Numbered from the stretch's first letter, positions 16,313 through 24,840 are shown. The stretch: DNA of 64,000 nucleotides from Cyclobacteriaceae bacterium (GCA_030584025.1 CP129487.1:2926001-2990000); one strand, 5' to 3'. A program made the numbers and translations. The notes: generated from the letters alone by a model not told the origin.

Positions 16313-17140
16313 TTATCCCATTCGACTTCTATATTCTGTTGGCGTGATGCCTATTAGCTTCTTCACATACCTCGTAAAAAAAGATCGGCTGGAGAACTCC
16401 ATCATGTCAGCAATTTGGGCAATGCCAAGATTCTCATTTTCCAATAAAATAATTAATCGCTCTCGAACAAAGCGCTGTATCCATTCGGAAGCTGAAACAT
16501 CTGTATTTTGTTTGCACACAAAATTTAAATGCTTTGGTGTGATATTCAGTTTATCAGAATAAAACTGTACCTCACGTTGGATCATGCAGTGCTCTTGCAC
16601 CAGATGGACAAATCGATCATAGATAGAACCACTGAGCAACGTCCTTTTGTTTCGCTCAAACTCAGCTGCAAACACATGCCACATTTCCATCGTAAAAATC
16701 TGCATTTGAGTGCTGGCCACATTTTCATAAAAGGTATGGTCTGATTCCATGTATTTATCATACAGCAGTTGGAAGTTGCTTATCACTTTGTCCTTGTTCT
16801 TCAATTCATTGAAATGTAGCACTGGATTATCGCGTGTACTCACCAATACATCAATACTCCAACTCAAGTCAGGCAGATTGCCGTTAAGAAAGTTTTCCTC
16901 TACCAATAAAACCGTAGCGGTGAAGTTATTGGAAAACACCAATTGCGAAACAGCACTATGCGCATACCAGAATACAAACTCCCCCGCAGAACCTTTGAGG
17001 GTTCTACCCCTAAACCCAAATTCTATAAACCCACTATGGCAATAAATATGCGTGTGGTAATGATCAAGAAAGTTTTTCGGGAACTCAATCTTACCTGATG
17101 CTTCAAATAACAAGACTTTCTGTAACTCACTTTTCTCCAT
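16313..17140 (-). CDS. AraC-family transcriptional regulator
   Basis: A 275-aa protein. The C-terminal about 100 residues contain the two helix-turn-helix motifs of AraC/XylS regulators (LNITPKHLNFVCKQNT, then GIAQIADMMEFSSRSFFTRY followed by KLIGITPTEYR). The N-terminal about 180 residues form a cupin-like sensing domain (YHTHIYCHSGFIEFGF). It is the only minus-strand gene in the array and is divergent from the three-gene set starting at 17352, so it probably controls that set. GAT-rich codons and the lack of GGACA motifs suggest a source different from most cassettes. Confidence 0.88.
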   Translation of the reverse strand: MEKSELQKVLLFEASGKIEFPKNFLDHYHTHIYCHSGFIEFGFRGRTLKGSAGEFVFWYAHSAVSQLVFSNNFTATVLLVEENFLNGNLPDLSWSIDVLVSTRDNPVLHFNELKNKDKVISNFQLLYDKYMESDHTFYENVASTQMQIFTMEMWHVFAAEFERNKRTLLSGSIYDRFVHLVQEHCMIQREVQFYSDKLNITPKHLNFVCKQNTDVSASEWIQRFVRERLIILLENENLGIAQIADMMEFSSRSFFTRYVKKLIGITPTEYRSRMG

Positions 17141-17222
17141 ATATATGGTCTAATTTCACTCAATACGTAATTTGTGGCACAAAATACGATTTATGTGTAA
17201 CATTTATCGTAAAAAGCTCCCT

Positions 17223-17230
17223 TAGATTTG
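17223..17230 (+). promoter_or_regulatory. Possible Bacteroidota -7 element
   Basis: TAGATTTG fits the TAnnTTTG consensus of Bacteroidota primary-sigma promoters and lies in the divergent region between the araC-type gene and the + strand genes. I cannot identify a clear -33 TTG at the ideal distance, so this is tentative. Confidence 0.3.
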
Positions 17231-17351
17231 CATTGTAGTCAAACAACAAAGCAAAATAAAAGCTATCTGCACAACCCTAATAATTACCATCCTTTCCCAA
17301 ATCAACGGATTGGATGGAGCTGCAAGTGGCTATCACATCAATCAACATATT

Positions 17352-17720
17352 ATGAAACTTATAATAACAATTGGAGACAAAAAGGCGGAAGCCATCTTAT
17401 ACGATAACCCTGCTAGTAGAGACTTTGTTTCTCTATTACCACTTACACTAACGTTAGATGATTATGCGCAAACGGAGAAAGTGGCCACGCTGCCTAAGAA
17501 GTTATCATTAGAAAATGCTCCATCCGGATTTAAAGCTGCGATGGGAGATATAACCTACTACTCTCCTTGGGGAAACATGGCACTCTTTTATGAAGCATTT
17601 CCTTACGCTCCAGGATTAGTTTCACTTGGTAAAATCACAAGCGGAATGGAGAATTTCAAAGTAAAAGGGTCATTGAAAATCACTATAGCTAAACAAACCG
17701 ATAATGAAACATTTAAATAA
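17352..17720 (+). CDS. Cyclophilin-like-fold protein
   Basis: A 122-aa protein (MKLIITIGDKKAEAILYDNP ... GDITYYSPWGNMALFYEAF) with the pattern of the cyclophilin_like family: short beta-barrel proteins often encoded next to reductases or hydrolases, without proven isomerase activity. The frame is open further upstream and could encode a hydrophobic leader (LIITILSQI), but no ATG is present there; a TTG at 17310 is the alternative start. It overlaps the next gene by 17 bases. Confidence 0.75.
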   Translation: MKLIITIGDKKAEAILYDNPASRDFVSLLPLTLTLDDYAQTEKVATLPKKLSLENAPSGFKAAMGDITYYSPWGNMALFYEAFPYAPGLVSLGKITSGMENFKVKGSLKITIAKQTDNETFK

Positions 17721-18216
17721 AACGACAACCGCGATACTCATAGGAGGTTGCTTATTACTTATGGCTTGCCAAGCGAACACAAAGAAAACAGAAAAGGAAA
17801 TGGAAAATTTAGAGAAAGAACTAACAGCAATTTTCCCTAAAGGGGAGAAAGGATCAAATGAATTATTTACCGGTAATGCTTACAACTATGGTTTGGTAGC
17901 ACCTGACTCAATATTTACTACCGCAGTAGGTAATGTGTATTTCGAACCAGGTGCAAGAAGCAACTGGCACAGCCACCCTGCCGGACAGATTTTAATCATT
18001 ACCGATGGTGTTGGCTATCACCAAATAGAAGGTCAACCTATCGAAATCATAAAAAAAGGTGATGTGGTAAAATGTCCACCCAATGTAAATCACTGGCATG
18101 GGGCAAGCTCTGAAGTGGGGCTACAGCAACTATACATCGTTCCGAATATTGAAAAAGGAATCGTGGATTGGAAAGAAGCGGTGACCGATGATGAATATCA
18201 ACTACAAGGAAAATGA
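17704..18216 (+). CDS. Cupin-domain lipoprotein
   Basis: A 170-aa protein with a signal peptide and lipobox (LLLMAC, Cys about residue 22). The cupin core has the metal-binding motif NWHSHPAGQ (first motif, two His) and NVNHWHGA (second motif His), separated by about 35 residues. It resembles the small cupins fused to or near carboxymuconolactone-decarboxylase-like proteins. It overlaps the genes on both sides (17 bases before; ATGA with the next), so the three are translated as a unit. Confidence 0.82.
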   Translation: MKHLNKTTTAILIGGCLLLMACQANTKKTEKEMENLEKELTAIFPKGEKGSNELFTGNAYNYGLVAPDSIFTTAVGNVYFEPGARSNWHSHPAGQILIITDGVGYHQIEGQPIEIIKKGDVVKCPPNVNHWHGASSEVGLQQLYIVPNIEKGIVDWKEAVTDDEYQLQGK

Positions 18217-19271
18217 AAAAATCAATTTTAGTAATAGCACTACTCTTTAGTATGGGCTATGTCTTTAGTCAAAAAAATACAAACACTAAAAATTCAAAAG
18301 CAATGAATCAAACATTAGAATTAGAACAGTACACATTCGAGTTGAATGAAAATGTAAAACGTAAAAAAGTAACATTTAAAAACCGTTATGGAATTTTACT
18401 GGCCGGTGATTTATACACTCCTAAAAATAAAGCAACCGATAAATTACCAGCTTTAGCTATCAGCGGACCTTTTGGTGCGGTGAAAGAACAATCTTCAGGA
18501 TTATATGCCAACCAAATGGCAGCCAGAGGATTTATCACTTTAGCATTTGATGCTTCTTATACAGGTGAGAGCGGTGGTGAGCCACGAAATGTAGCTTCAC
18601 CGGATATTAACACAGAAGACTTCAGTGCCGCAATCGACTTTCTTGGCCTTCAAAACAATGTAGACCGTGAGAAGATCGGTATCATTGGCATCTGTGGTTT
18701 TGGAGGATTTGCATTAAATGCAACAGCAGTAGACAAACGTGTTAAAGCTGTAGCAACTACCAGCATGTACGACATGTCGAGAGTAAGTGCTAAAGGTTAT
18801 TTTGATAGCATGAAGCCAGAAGAACGCACCAAAATGTTAAAGCAAATTAGCGCTCAACGGTGGGTTGATGCCGAGAATGGCTCACCAGCGTTAACATCTC
18901 TTGGTTTGCCTGATAACTTGTCTGGTGAAGAACCACAATTTGTTAAGGAGTATTTTGACTATTACAAAACAGATAGAGGTTTCCACCCAAGATCTATCAA
19001 CTCTAATAGTTCATGGACAGTGACTTCTCCTGTTTCATTAATGAACATGCCAATCTTAACTTATATCAAAGAGATTTCACCAAGACCAATTTTAATCATA
19101 GCAGGTGAAAATGCACACTCGAGATACTTTAGTGAAGATGCCATCAAAGCGGCTAATGAACCAAAAGAATTAATGATCATTCCTGATTCTGTTCACACAG
19201 ACCTATATGATAAAGTGGATAAAATTCCTTTTGAAAAACTAGAGAAATTCTTTACTAAAAACTTGAATTAG
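18213..19271 (+). CDS. Alpha/beta hydrolase, dienelactone-hydrolase-like
   Basis: A 352-aa exported protein with a signal peptide (SILVIALLFSMGYVFSQ). Alpha/beta-hydrolase features are GDLYTPKN (strands), SGPFGAVKEQS (oxyanion region) and a nucleophile elbow GICGFGG with Cys at residue 161 instead of Ser. Cys nucleophiles are typical of dienelactone hydrolases. The catalytic His is probably in DSVHTDLYD near the C-terminus. It resembles the YcjY/DltD-like exported hydrolases that occur with cupin and cyclophilin-like genes under AraC regulators. Substrate unknown. It ends six bases before the attC left box. Confidence 0.82.
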   Translation: MKKSILVIALLFSMGYVFSQKNTNTKNSKAMNQTLELEQYTFELNENVKRKKVTFKNRYGILLAGDLYTPKNKATDKLPALAISGPFGAVKEQSSGLYANQMAARGFITLAFDASYTGESGGEPRNVASPDINTEDFSAAIDFLGLQNNVDREKIGIIGICGFGGFALNATAVDKRVKAVATTSMYDMSRVSAKGYFDSMKPEERTKMLKQISAQRWVDAENGSPALTSLGLPDNLSGEEPQFVKEYFDYYKTDRGFHPRSINSNSSWTVTSPVSLMNMPILTYIKEISPRPILIIAGENAHSRYFSEDAIKAANEPKELMIIPDSVHTDLYDKVDKIPFEKLEKFFTKNLN

Positions 19272-19277
19272 AAAACA

Positions 19278-19448
19278 GCGCACAACACCGTGTTTAAATA
19301 ATTGCGGGGTTTTGTGTCCTTATTTAAATCAGTTTCTTAATTTAGCTTGCAACGGTGGATACTTTCGGTGGTTGGTCGTGTTTGTCATGCTGCGCATTTA
19401 ACAAACACTCCTATTCCCGCAAATAAATAAACACAAAACGTTGGCGCC
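19278..19448 (+). repeat. attC site 19 (long class)
   Basis: GCGCACAAC (19278-19286) pairs with GTTGTGCGC at 16273, across a four-gene cassette. Right box GTTGGCGCC (19440-19448). The inner stem is a unique variant, GTGTTTGT/ACAAACAC, still fully complementary. Confidence 0.86.
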
Positions 19449-19471
19449 AATTAATCAACAATTGACACGAA

Positions 19472-20092
19472 ATGATACATAAAGCAATCTTACTAATACT
19501 GACTCTTTCATTAACAAGTTGCGGATACCTCTTTTGGAAAGAGATTAAGTGCAGAGAATTCAAGGCAGAGAATTTAAGCCTATTTCCCGGACAACTAAAT
19601 GATACAATTAGCTTCGCAGACAAACAGGGCAATGTTAGACACTTCATCATTAATGACAAAAGAGCGCAACATACTACAAGATACATTTCCGACACGGGTT
19701 GTAGTTGTCATGATTTCGTGCAAATGCTGTATATAAGTGGACAAGACTCCATTTGGACCAAGCTTCAATTAAATTATATCTATGACCAAAAAGAAAAACA
19801 GTATTTTGAAGTTTGGTTCGTCCTAGACAACATAAAAAATGGATTTACTGAAGTTTATCAAGACTCTACATTTACAGGAATACAAATCGAAGGAAATAAC
19901 TATTCAAGACAGAGAAAATATATTTGGAACGACCCAAGTGACAAAAACATAGTAAAGGAATGTATCATCGCTGACAATATTGGACTATTAAGATTTGAAA
20001 AGGTGAACGGTGACATTTGGACTAGAGTAAATATCAAAGAACTTTCAACATCAATTGAAACCCTTGACTTTAGTGAAAGGACTTGCGATTAA
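19472..20092 (+). CDS. Lipoprotein of unknown function (206 aa)
   Basis: Signal peptide with lipobox SLTSC (Cys about residue 17). The mature part has a SDTGCSCHDF motif and a beta-rich body (YFEVWFVLDNI, RKYIWNDPSDK). Single gene of its cassette; the stop is two bases from the attC left box (GGCGCCAAC). No family is recognised. Confidence 0.65.
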   Translation: MIHKAILLILTLSLTSCGYLFWKEIKCREFKAENLSLFPGQLNDTISFADKQGNVRHFIINDKRAQHTTRYISDTGCSCHDFVQMLYISGQDSIWTKLQLNYIYDQKEKQYFEVWFVLDNIKNGFTEVYQDSTFTGIQIEGNNYSRQRKYIWNDPSDKNIVKECIIADNIGLLRFEKVNGDIWTRVNIKELSTSIETLDFSERTCD

Positions 20093-20094
20093 CT

Positions 20095-20226
20095 GGCGCC
20101 AACACCAGGTTTGTTTAATGGCGGGCGACACAGTCGCCCGTAGTGTAAACAAGTTTATTTATATTCGTGTAGGCGGACAAATCCGTTGGATTTATCCGCC
20201 ACTAAACAAACCCAAACGTTGGGCGC
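20095..20226 (+). repeat. attC site 20 (medium class with nested REP-like hairpins)
   Basis: GGCGCCAAC (20095-20103) to GTTGGGCGC (20218-20226). Inside are two extra hairpins: GGGCGAC-ACA-GTCGCCC (20123-20139), also found at 29408, and a second built on GGCGGA...TCCGCC (20172-20200). The L boxes and R boxes remain normal. Confidence 0.82.
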
Positions 20227-20240
20227 AAGCCGCTAACGAC

Positions 20241-20834
20241 ATGAACAATCTAACGACACATTTAGATACTCTTGGACTAACGGACTCTGACGTAGACGAA
20301 GAATTATCTTCCGTTGACGACATAATTCAATACGTATCTTCATCAAATCGACTTTTCCGTAAGACCATAAAGCATATACTTCTTAAAGATATTCAAGCAT
20401 ATTTTGACAATGAGACAATAAAACCATCTGACGACTTAACAAAACTGTTTCCGAGAAAAAGCAGAAGGACAGAGTGGATTAAATTTTCATACTATTTAGA
20501 CTTTAAAGTTCCCTCACTAAAGCTGACATTAATCTCAATTATCTTAATGACGATTATTGTATTAGGAGTCGGGTTAATTATTTTGTGGTTGGTCTTTGGA
20601 CAAACTGAATTGTTCATTCATTCAGCTCTCAGTAAAATGTCATTAATACCAGTCATACTAATGACTGCAATAATTCCCTTTGGACTAATCGCGTCAGTTG
20701 GCGAGACAGTTCTTCCTGCTAAGACAGTAGATGAATTACTTGACCAAATAATTAGCAAAAATCTCTCTGACTTATTAACTGATGACAAGTTAAGATATAA
20801 AGAGATGATACTTAATGAATTAAAAGAAGACTAG
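20241..20834 (+). CDS. Membrane protein with two central TM helices (197 aa)
   Basis: The N-terminal about 95 residues are soluble, acidic then basic (FPRKSRRTEW). Two hydrophobic helices follow (LTLISIILMTIIVLGVGLII and SLIPVILMTAIIPFGLIASV), then a charged C-terminal helix (EMILNELKED). ATG 20241 is chosen because longer in-frame starts lie in the attC. No family is recognised. Confidence 0.6.
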   Translation: MNNLTTHLDTLGLTDSDVDEELSSVDDIIQYVSSSNRLFRKTIKHILLKDIQAYFDNETIKPSDDLTKLFPRKSRRTEWIKFSYYLDFKVPSLKLTLISIILMTIIVLGVGLIILWLVFGQTELFIHSALSKMSLIPVILMTAIIPFGLIASVGETVLPAKTVDELLDQIISKNLSDLLTDDKLRYKEMILNELKED

Positions 20835-20840
20835 CGGCCA

Positions 20841-21015
20841 GCGCCCAACACCAGGTTTGGTCAATGGCGGGGTGATGTGTAAACATAAAGTATTATCTTC
20901 GCTACAACGTTTGCCCACGGGGGACTGTGACGTGAAGGTCGCGCTAAACATTCCGCTTCGCTCCATTTTTTAGCGCTCCTATTCCCGCCACTACCCAAAC
21001 CCAAACGTTGTGGCC
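20841..21015 (+). repeat. attC site 21 (long class)
   Basis: GCGCCCAAC (20841-20849) to GTTGTGGCC (21007-21015). Inner stem GCGCTAAA/TTTAGCGC; near-identical to sites 5 and 11. Confidence 0.87.
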
Positions 21016-21031
21016 AATGGGCAAATAGAGA

Positions 21032-21841
21032 ATGACACGAACGATATTTACGATATTATTTACAACGACTTTAACTGTATCCCAAGGACAAATCCTAGAG
21101 AAGTTTGAGTTTTCCGACTGCATGACTGAATGTATTGGTGACAGTACAACTATAGACATGGTTACTCAGACAAATGACGTAACAGAAATATATCTGACAG
21201 CATACGCTAACTGCATCGGAAATTTAAAAGGGCAAATTAAAATAATAAATGACACACTTAACTTAATTTATTCAACAGAGGTAACGAGAATTAAAAATAA
21301 AAAGACGGGGGAAATAGAAGAGTTCATTGAAGTAGCTATGTGCGACTGCATTTTTAAATTCAACTATACGATTAGGGGACTTCAAACACTTGACAAAAAG
21401 AAAGTAAAAATAAACGGTGAGACTTTGGACAAAATAAACGCTAGACAAATAAGAGAAGAAACAACTGAAAATACTTTTAAAGTTGATACGACATGGTCAT
21501 CAGACGAAATTTTTACTATCGTGGAGAATCCCGCGCTATTCCCAGGAGGGTTCGGGAAATTTAAAGAGTATGTTGACAGCAATCTCATTTACCCAAAGAA
21601 CTCAGAGAAGAAGGTCATCAGCGGTAAGGTTTTCGTAGAATTTGTTATTAATAAAGACGGTTCAATAGACGACTTTTCAATAAAAGTAGTCAGAGGACTA
21701 AATGAGTATTGTGACAGGGAAGCTGTTAGATTAATGAAGGAATGTCCCGACTGGACACCCGGAACTATAAAAGGGCAACAGGTCAAACAAAAATATGTTG
21801 TTGGTATAACGTTTGATTCTTCAAAGACATCTAAAAAATAG
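21032..21841 (+). CDS. Exported protein with C-terminal TonB-like domain
   Basis: A 269-aa protein with signal peptide MTRTIFTILFTTTLTVSQGQ. A middle region has several Cys (SDCMTECIGD, AMCDCIFKF). The last about 90 residues match the TonB C-terminal domain closely: FPGGFGKFKEYVDSNLIYP, KVFVEFVINKDGSIDDFSI, then ECPDWTPGTIKGQQVKQKYV. Many Bacteroidota proteins carry this domain on periplasmic or lipoprotein carriers, where it may bind TonB boxes. The gene is alone in its cassette. Confidence 0.78.
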   Translation: MTRTIFTILFTTTLTVSQGQILEKFEFSDCMTECIGDSTTIDMVTQTNDVTEIYLTAYANCIGNLKGQIKIINDTLNLIYSTEVTRIKNKKTGEIEEFIEVAMCDCIFKFNYTIRGLQTLDKKKVKINGETLDKINARQIREETTENTFKVDTTWSSDEIFTIVENPALFPGGFGKFKEYVDSNLIYPKNSEKKVISGKVFVEFVINKDGSIDDFSIKVVRGLNEYCDREAVRLMKECPDWTPGTIKGQQVKQKYVVGITFDSSKTSKK

Positions 21842-21858
21842 TGTCGGTGTAGCCCACA

Positions 21859-22034
21859 GGCCACAACAACAGGTTTGGTCCATGGCGGGGTGATGTGTAA
21901 ACATAAAGTGTTATCTTCGCTACAACGTTTGCCCACTGCGGACAGTGACGACCTTGTCGGCCTTAGCATTCCGCGATGCTCCATTGCTAAGGCCTCCTAC
22001 GCCCGCCACTGCCCAAACCCAAACGTTATGCACC
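21859..22034 (+). repeat. attC site 22 (long class)
   Basis: GGCCACAAC (21859-21867) to GTTATGCACC (22025-22034). Consensus arms; inner stem GGCCTTAG/CTAAGGCC. Confidence 0.87.
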
Positions 22035-22046
22035 ATTTTTAATTGA

Positions 22047-22778
22047 ATGACAGGACTTCAAAAAATATTCGGACTGGTATTCCCACCTTATAAAAACAAG
22101 GTTCAGCGACAAGAGTTGACTTTGTTGGTGGATAGCCTGATTAATAGCTTACCTGAGGAATTTCACGAACTCAAGGAACAAAGAAGAAGAACAAATTTAT
22201 TCTTCTTGAGTGACTGGGCTTTGTTCCCGGGATTCAAATTTATGTCGATTGGATATCCCGGGACGACACTGAATGACTTTAAAAAACGGGGACAAAATTA
22301 CAGACTTTCAGGAGAGAGAATTTTTTCAAAGAGGGTAAATGACTTTGTCAATGTAGAGTTCATAATTAACGATAATTATCTTGCGGGACTAAGAGTTGAA
22401 AACTCAAATTATCAAGCTGACGAATTTGATTTAAAAAGAATCGAAGTTAAGAGCATTCAAAAGACGCCAGTGGAATTTCCACCTTCCGAGCTAGACTTGT
22501 TCTTCGAACGACTTGACGACAATTTGAAATCGAAATTGAATCCGGACAATATATTTGACATTGATTTCGGTAATCGGACGTATTATGCATTCTATGACTT
22601 AGAGGACGGGAATTATTTGGCGACAGACAAAAAATTAAATGTGTATTCATTGGTTCATGACGCCCAACCGATGGCCAAAAAATTGAATTACTCTCTTGCC
22701 GACATTCTAGCCGACATAGAAACAAAAGCCTTTGATAAGGACAAACATTTAGAGAGCAGGTATAAAAACGGTGCATAA
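22047..22778 (+). CDS. Hypothetical cytoplasmic protein (243 aa)
   Basis: No signal peptide. Two likely domains: an N-terminal half with GFKFMSIGYPGTTLNDFKKRG, and a C-terminal half (FPPSELDLFFERLDDNLKSK, then TYYAFYDLEDGNYLATDKK) with an SMI1/KNR4- or immunity-protein-like flavour in its aromatic, acidic strands. That resemblance is weak. The stop codon overlaps the attC left box. Confidence 0.58.
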   Translation: MTGLQKIFGLVFPPYKNKVQRQELTLLVDSLINSLPEEFHELKEQRRRTNLFFLSDWALFPGFKFMSIGYPGTTLNDFKKRGQNYRLSGERIFSKRVNDFVNVEFIINDNYLAGLRVENSNYQADEFDLKRIEVKSIQKTPVEFPPSELDLFFERLDDNLKSKLNPDNIFDIDFGNRTYYAFYDLEDGNYLATDKKLNVYSLVHDAQPMAKKLNYSLADILADIETKAFDKDKHLESRYKNGA

Positions 22779-22863
22779 CAACGTATATAAAACATGCCGG
22801 CACGGTTGATTTTAATTTATTAATTTGGAGTGCCGGCACGTTTTATATACAAGCGTTGGCAGC
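22770..22863 (+). repeat. attC site 23 (short class)
   Basis: GGTGCATAAC (22770-22779) to GTTGGCAGC (22855-22863). Only 94 bp: strong arms GTATATAAAAC and GTTTTATATAC plus TGCCGGCAC/GTGCCGGCA around an AT-rich loop. It is the insertion point of the duplicated cassette. Confidence 0.83.
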
Positions 22864-23586
22864 AACGCACACTGGACAGAGATGGACTTCGAAGAAAAAA
22901 TAGGACGGGTTGACAACGACCTCGACAAAGGATTAAAGAAAAGAGCAATTGACCGACTGCACGGACTGATTAAAACCTACCCAGACGAATTAAGATTTCG
23001 AACAAAACTTGGACATATTTACTTAGGCATTGGTTTTAAGGACAACGCAGGACAATATTTTCTTTTGGAAAAAGATAGAACAATAGAAATGGACGAAGCT
23101 GTGACAATCTACCTTGACTCGGTCAACAAAAGTGGTTGGAAAATTCTTAGCGACATTCAATTTCAAGGTAACAAAGACAACTTAAATAACTTTGCCAAAC
23201 AACAGCTGACTCAATTTGAGGAATGGAGTAAAAAAGAAACTGGACACATTCCAACATTTAGAAGGAAAAAAATTGGGATGCCGCGGACAAAACAAAAGGG
23301 AACTTGGGACTTTGGTGCAGTTTTAATATTTGGGGTTCTAATCTCTGTGGTTATCTTAACAATCATTGGACTCGTGACTGTGATACGCTGGATATTTTAG
23401 AGTTACATAAGTGTGCGCAGCTGCCAACAACAGGTTTGGTCAATGGCGGGGTGATGTGTAAGTATAAAGTGTTATCTTCGCTACAACGTTTGCCCACTGC
23501 GGACAGTGACGACCTTGTCGGCCTTAGCATTCCGCGATGCTCCATTGCTAAGGCCTCCTAAGCCCGCCACTGCCCAAACCCAAACG
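22856..23586 (+). mobile_element. Duplicated cassette, copy 2 (731 bp)
   Basis: Same length and, by eye, same sequence as 5615-6345 except G at 23553. The left neighbour is a short-class attC here but a long-class attC at copy 1, and the right neighbours differ, so only the cassette itself was copied. Confidence 0.85.
22882..23400 (+). CDS. DUF6584-like protein with C-terminal TM helix (copy 2)
   Basis: Identical protein to the gene at 5641-6159 (172 aa: helical DUF6584-like module, basic linker, one C-terminal membrane helix). The absence of coding differences implies very recent duplication or gene conversion. A further in-frame ATG upstream (22825) belongs to attC site 23 and is not used here; the start is taken by analogy with copy 1. 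Confidence 0.7.
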   Translation: MDFEEKIGRVDNDLDKGLKKRAIDRLHGLIKTYPDELRFRTKLGHIYLGIGFKDNAGQYFLLEKDRTIEMDEAVTIYLDSVNKSGWKILSDIQFQGNKDNLNNFAKQQLTQFEEWSKKETGHIPTFRRKKIGMPRTKQKGTWDFGAVLIFGVLISVVILTIIGLVTVIRWIF

Positions 23587-23594
23587 TTGGGCGC
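23420..23594 (+). repeat. attC site 24 (long class, duplicate of site 8)
   Basis: GCTGCCAAC (23420-23428) to GTTGGGCGC (23586-23594). Same as site 8 up to the G|TT point except for G at 23553, which restores the inner stem. Confidence 0.87.
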
Positions 23595-23628
23595 AAGGCG
23601 GTAAGAGTCCATCGATAGAGAAGAGTTA

Positions 23629-23943
23629 ATGATCAGTACTAAGGACATAAAAGAAAGAATTGAATCAGACTTTGGGGACAGAGCTTCGGAAGTTTTTAAA
23701 ATTTTCAAGGACGCACTTTCCAAGACTGACTACTTGAATCATGACAGAATAATACGTTGCATTCTATTCTTGGCTGACAAAGACGTGGAAAAAATAAAGA
23801 GGAACATTGAGAGCGCCATTTATGACCCTCGTGACGTTATGCTGTGGGCCGAATACACAAACCTCGGACAAGGGGAGAAAATAAAAAGAATTCGGGACTT
23901 CAATAAAACATTTGACCAAGCGGACAAAAACGTAAAACAGTAA
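23629..23943 (+). CDS. Small hypothetical protein (104 aa)
   Basis: Soluble, charged, mainly helical (KDIKERIESDFGDRASEVFK, then DRIIRCILFLADKDVEKIKR). No membrane segment or signal peptide. About 128 non-coding bases follow it before the attC, including a near-repeat of TTCGGTCGACTAA. No family is recognised. Confidence 0.58.
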   Translation: MISTKDIKERIESDFGDRASEVFKIFKDALSKTDYLNHDRIIRCILFLADKDVEKIKRNIESAIYDPRDVMLWAEYTNLGQGEKIKRIRDFNKTFDQADKNVKQ

Positions 23944-24071
23944 TTTAGACAAGTGTTCACTGGACAGTCAGCACGACCTTGACTTCAACTGCGATAGCGA
24001 TTCGGGTCGACTAAAATGATTAAGCAAAAGACTCAGACTTGAGAAGAAAATTTCGGTCGACTAACCGCCCA

Positions 24072-24248
24072 GCGCCCAACACCAGGTTTGGTCAATGGCG
24101 GGGTGACGAGAGTGTAAAAAGTTTTATATTCGCTACAACGTTTGCCCACGGGGGACTGTGACGTGAAGGTCGCGCTAAACATTCCGCTAAAGCTCCATTT
24201 TTTAGCGCTCCTATTCCCGCCACTGCCCAAACCCAAACGTTGTGCACC
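24072..24248 (+). repeat. attC site 25 (long class)
   Basis: GCGCCCAAC (24072-24080) to GTTGTGCACC (24239-24248). Inner stem GCGCTAAA/TTTAGCGC with two extra bases in the loop. Confidence 0.85.
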
Positions 24249-24648
24249 ATGCGGTCGGACAGAAAAGTCCTACGCAACGGGTGACAACGTTAACGAGATA
24301 AATTCGTCTCCGCAGACAATAACGGCAGATAAGAAATCAATAAAGTTTTAGGTTCACACTGCCATCGCGCGACAATCAAGTTTCACAATTACGTTTGCTG
24401 ACTGCGAGACAACTTCGGCTTCGGCAGACAATGACGGACTGAAAAACAAAAGACAATGGACTCGGTTACGCGGAGTTTTACAGTCGGTGGACAAGAGTTC
24501 GTTCCGCGGACAGTTTCGGCATTTGCCCGCGCTCACGTGTTGACACCGTACAGTCTGTCTATAACGGTGGACTTAGACCTGTTTTCAAAATAAAATTCGT
24601 AACGGTGGACTACGATTCGTTTTCATTATAACGTTCGACAGACCGCAC
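24240..24648 (+). other. Cassette body without a convincing ORF
   Basis: About 410 bp between GTTGTGCACC and GGTGCACAAC. The longest ATG frame near the usual start position (24249) stops after 11 codons, and other frames are short. The sequence is rich in GGACA/GGTGGAC motifs that resemble attC interiors (GTAACGGTGGAC occurs near 24600) and contains small inverted repeats such as CGCGGA...TCCGCG. It may be a decayed gene, a cassette carrying an RNA or promoter, or fused attC remnants. I see nothing more specific. Confidence 0.55.
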
Positions 24649-24825
24649 GGTGCACAACACTATGTTTATTTTATTGCGGGGTGCAGTGTTGCGTTGTAGT
24701 TTTTGTTTCTTAATTTCGTTCGGTGTCGGGGGACAATGACGGAGCAGGTCGGTTTTAACATTCCGCTACGCTCCATTTTTAAAACCTCCTATACCCGCAA
24801 CAAAATAAACACCAACGTTAGGGGC
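24649..24825 (+). repeat. attC site 26 (long class)
   Basis: GGTGCACAAC (24649-24658) to GTTAGGGGC (24817-24825). Arms GTTTATTTTATTGCGGG and CCCGCAACAAAATAAAC pair; inner stem GGTTTTAA/TTAAAACC is a further compensated variant. Confidence 0.86.
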
Positions 24826-24840
24826 AAGCCGCATTGGACA

